From RPQK01 sp041946865 (lineage in GTDB: Bacteria > Acidobacteriota > UBA6911 > RPQK01): a stretch of DNA of 64,000 nucleotides. This document shows, piece by piece, positions 62,113-64,000 of this stretch (its first letter is position 1; each line of letters opens with the position of its first letter). The DNA is taken from positions 1 to 64,000 of the forward strand of contig JBHGBF010000028.1 in the NCBI GenBank assembly GCA_041946865.1, given 5' to 3'. The notes under the pieces are model-generated. The model ran no database searches and had not been told where the DNA came from. It was given only the letters and a program-made list of their open reading frames with translations. The translations under genes were made by a program, and so were the position numbers.

Positions 62113-63090
62113 ATGACAGCCGACCTGCCCAAGCAAATCCTGATCATCAGGACCGGCGGCGTGGGAGATTTCATCCTCAGCCTCCCCGTGATCCGCGCTC
62201 TCGCGGAGTGCTGGCCGGAGGCCGAGCTGGAGATTCTGGGAAGGCCCGCTATTGCTGAATTGGCCGGCTCTCGTGTGAAGCGCATCACCTCGGTTGACGA
62301 TCGCCGCTTTGCAAGTCTCTTCACCGACGCCGCGCTGAGCGGTTCTGACCCCGCCACGGTGTACCTGTCCTCGTTCGATCTGGCGGTCAGTTTCCTCGGC
62401 GTTCCGGAATCGGATTTCGGCGCCAGGCTGCGGTCCCTGGTTCCTCGGACGTTTTTCATTTCCCCACCGAAAGCATCGGGAACCAGACACGCCGTCACTC
62501 ACTTCCTTCAGGCGCTCGAGCCTGCGGGAATCGTGACTGCGGATCCGATCCCGCGAGTCGAGCTTCCGGGGGAGGCCCGAGAGGCCGGGCGACGGCTGCT
62601 GCAAAGAGCCGCCGGAACAGCCGCGTTCGACCCGCCGGTCATCATTCATCCCGGAAGCGGCGGCCGTCACAAAAACTGGCCTCCCCGGCTGTTTGCACAG
62701 ACAATCGGACTTTTCAAGGCGACCGGACCCCAGCCGGTCCTGCTCCAAGGCGAGGCCGACGAAGCAACGATCGGGGAAGTCATGGATCAGCTGGGACGAA
62801 ACCAGGCGCCGGTGCTGAAAGACGCGCGGCTGGTCGAAGTCGCGGGCGCCATTGCCTGCAGTCAGCTCGTGGTAGGCAATGACAGCGGCATCAGCCATCT
62901 GGCCGCGGCTCTCGGCATCCCTCTCGTCTGCCTGTTCGGTCCCACCGACCCGAAGGTCTGGCGCCCCTTAGGCCCTCGCGTGCGTGTCCTGACCTTCGAC
63001 GAGGCAACCCCCGAGCGAGTGCAAGAAGCAGGCATCGCCTTAATGCGAGGCAGTCGTCAGGAGCCGGACAGGCGCACATCAGCGACCTGA
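62113..63090 (+). CDS. glycosyltransferase family 9 (heptosyltransferase-like)
   Basis: 325 residues of the ADP-heptose:LPS heptosyltransferase family. ILIIRTGGVGDFILSLPVIRAL opens the first Rossmann domain. The C-terminal domain has VIIHPGSGGRHKNWPPRLFA, VVGNDSGISHLAAALGIP and LFGPTDPKVWRPLG. The ATG at 62113 has GGAG seven bases upstream. It probably adds a sugar to lipopolysaccharide core, consistent with lpxB elsewhere in the window. The exact acceptor is unknown. Confidence 0.9.
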   Translation: MTADLPKQILIIRTGGVGDFILSLPVIRALAECWPEAELEILGRPAIAELAGSRVKRITSVDDRRFASLFTDAALSGSDPATVYLSSFDLAVSFLGVPESDFGARLRSLVPRTFFISPPKASGTRHAVTHFLQALEPAGIVTADPIPRVELPGEAREAGRRLLQRAAGTAAFDPPVIIHPGSGGRHKNWPPRLFAQTIGLFKATGPQPVLLQGEADEATIGEVMDQLGRNQAPVLKDARLVEVAGAIACSQLVVGNDSGISHLAAALGIPLVCLFGPTDPKVWRPLGPRVRVLTFDEATPERVQEAGIALMRGSRQEPDRRTSAT

Positions 63091-63221
63091 TCCGGGCAGG
63101 AGACACGAGCGGTTCGTAGTCCCGCCTTCTGCGAGGGCTTTTCATGGTTTGTCCAGTCCGCCTCGGCGTATACTGAGCGGACGTTTTCAACTGCTGATCC
63201 AGGCAGGGGGATTCCGGAGGG

Positions 63222-64000
63222 ATGGGTCAATCGGTTTTTGCGACGACTGTGATTTCACGCCGGCAGGCCATCGTGCTGCTCCTCTTTGCCGCCGTTTTCT
63301 GGAGTCTGGGAGGACTTCTCATCAAATCGGTCCAGTGGAACCCGCTCGCCATAGCCGGCTGCCGAAGCGCGATTGCCGCCGCTTTGATCGCGCTGATCGT
63401 GCGCCGCCCGAATCTCCACTGGTCGGCGGTGCAAATCGGCGGCGCTTTTGCCTACGCGGGGACGGTCATCCTTTTCGTCGTCGCGACCAGGTTGACAACG
63501 GCCGCGAATGCGATCCTCCTGCAATACACGGCCCCCATTTACGTGGCGCTGCTCTCGCACTGGCTTCTTCGGGAGAAGATCCGTTGGATCGATTGGGCCA
63601 CGATCGCAGCCGCTCTTGCGGGGATGGCGCTTTTCTTCCTTGACAGCCTTTCACCGGCCGGATTCTGGGGCAACGCTGCGGCCGTGGCCAGCGGGGTCAC
63701 GTTCGCCTGGTTGGTCCTGCTCATGCGCAAGCAGAAAGGAGGATCGACTATTGAATCCGTCCTGCTCGGCAATATCCTGACGGCTGTCCTGTGCTCGCCT
63801 TTTTTCTTCACAGGATTCCCCACGCAATGGTCTGACTGGTCTGTTCTCCTGACGCTCGGCCTCTTCCAGCTGGGCCTGTCCTATCTCCTCTATTCCCTGG
63901 CGATCAAGTCTGTCACGGCCATTGAAGCCATACTGATCCCCGTGATCGAGCCGATCCTCAACCCTGTCTGGGTGCTTCTGTTTCTGGGCGAGAGGCCAGG
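63222..64000 (+). CDS. EamA/DMT-superfamily transporter (cut by window end)
   Basis: At least 259 residues, open at the right edge. About nine spans are visible in two EamA repeats: AVFWSLGGLLIKS and NAILLQYTAPIYVALLSHWLLREKI in the first, ASGVTFAWLVLLMRK and AIEAILIPVIEPILNPVWVLLFLGE in the second. The repeats and conserved ends are those of DMT exporters of amino acids or metabolites. GGAGG is only one base from the ATG at 63222, closer than usual, so a later start cannot be ruled out. The transported substrate is unknown. Confidence 0.88.
   Translation, partial: MGQSVFATTVISRRQAIVLLLFAAVFWSLGGLLIKSVQWNPLAIAGCRSAIAAALIALIVRRPNLHWSAVQIGGAFAYAGTVILFVVATRLTTAANAILLQYTAPIYVALLSHWLLREKIRWIDWATIAAALAGMALFFLDSLSPAGFWGNAAAVASGVTFAWLVLLMRKQKGGSTIESVLLGNILTAVLCSPFFFTGFPTQWSDWSVLLTLGLFQLGLSYLLYSLAIKSVTAIEAILIPVIEPILNPVWVLLFLGERP

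Noticed and set aside
1..64000. tRNA, rRNA, prophage or insertion sequences
   Set aside because: No cloverleaf, rRNA segment, transposase, integrase or terminal repeats were recognised by reading; a covariance-model scan could still find a small RNA.

Overview
The window reads as about 64 kb of a GC-rich chromosome from a Gram-negative bacterium with an outer membrane (lpxB). Acidobacteriota or a close relative is the most likely source. Pointers are two CRTAC1-type FG-GAP/ASPIC proteins, a multihaem cytochrome with C-terminal TPRs, a Tat-exported GH116 enzyme, σ54 two-component systems and a split feoB. This placement is inference from gene content; no rRNA, tRNA or clear phage or IS element was seen.

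Layout. 0.2-4.2 kb: an iron-uptake operon (DtxR regulator, membrane-anchored DtxR/FeoA fusion, feoB split in two overlapping genes) behind a perfect 22-bp palindrome. 4.3 kb: fucU. 5-8.5 kb (minus): a molybdenum hydroxylase pair and a DUF169 gene. 8.7-9.4 kb: a decayed HEAT/TPR cytochrome remnant. 9.4-22 kb (minus): inositol catabolism (iolG, iolA, iolD, iolB) with a transaldolase, a GRP-type sugar transporter, proton-translocating transhydrogenase (pntAA-pntAB-pntB plus a 33-residue membrane peptide) and an MFS permease. 22.4-29.3 kb: GH116 glycosidase, decahaem OmcA/MtrC-type cytochrome, and an M1-peptidase homologue that has lost its zinc site. 29.3-32.5 kb: lpxB, mnmA and an unknown gene.

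32.6-38 kb: a regulatory block. An ECF sigma factor lies behind a near-perfect σ54 promoter with two 17-bp inverted repeats upstream. It runs tail-to-tail into a histidine kinase/σ54-activator pair whose activator lacks its Fis helix-turn-helix. Divergent to these is a MerR-HTH protein with a B12-like domain that lacks the cobalamin signature. 38-43 kb: proline dehydrogenase, M20 peptidase, queF, radical SAM protein, an RSH-like HD hydrolase and ispH. 43.1-45.9 kb: lutABC for L-lactate oxidation, followed by a short uvrA-like remnant.

46-57.6 kb: a GT-C membrane glycosyltransferase, then a module of a membrane-anchored pentahaem/TPR cytochrome and a CRTAC1 protein (minus). A second σ54 kinase/regulator pair and a CRTAC1 lipoprotein are divergent from it (plus). 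The cytochrome has a σ54-type promoter, so the adjacent activator is its obvious candidate regulator. 57.6-64 kb: DUF72, ABC-F ATPase, an FAD-linked oxidase, a GT9 heptosyltransferase-like enzyme and an EamA transporter cut by the window end.

The least expected signals are the two gene remnants, the dead M1 homologue, the HTH-less activator beside a σ54-driven ECF gene, and the cytochrome/CRTAC1/σ54 module. No wholly new system could be proven from sequence alone.
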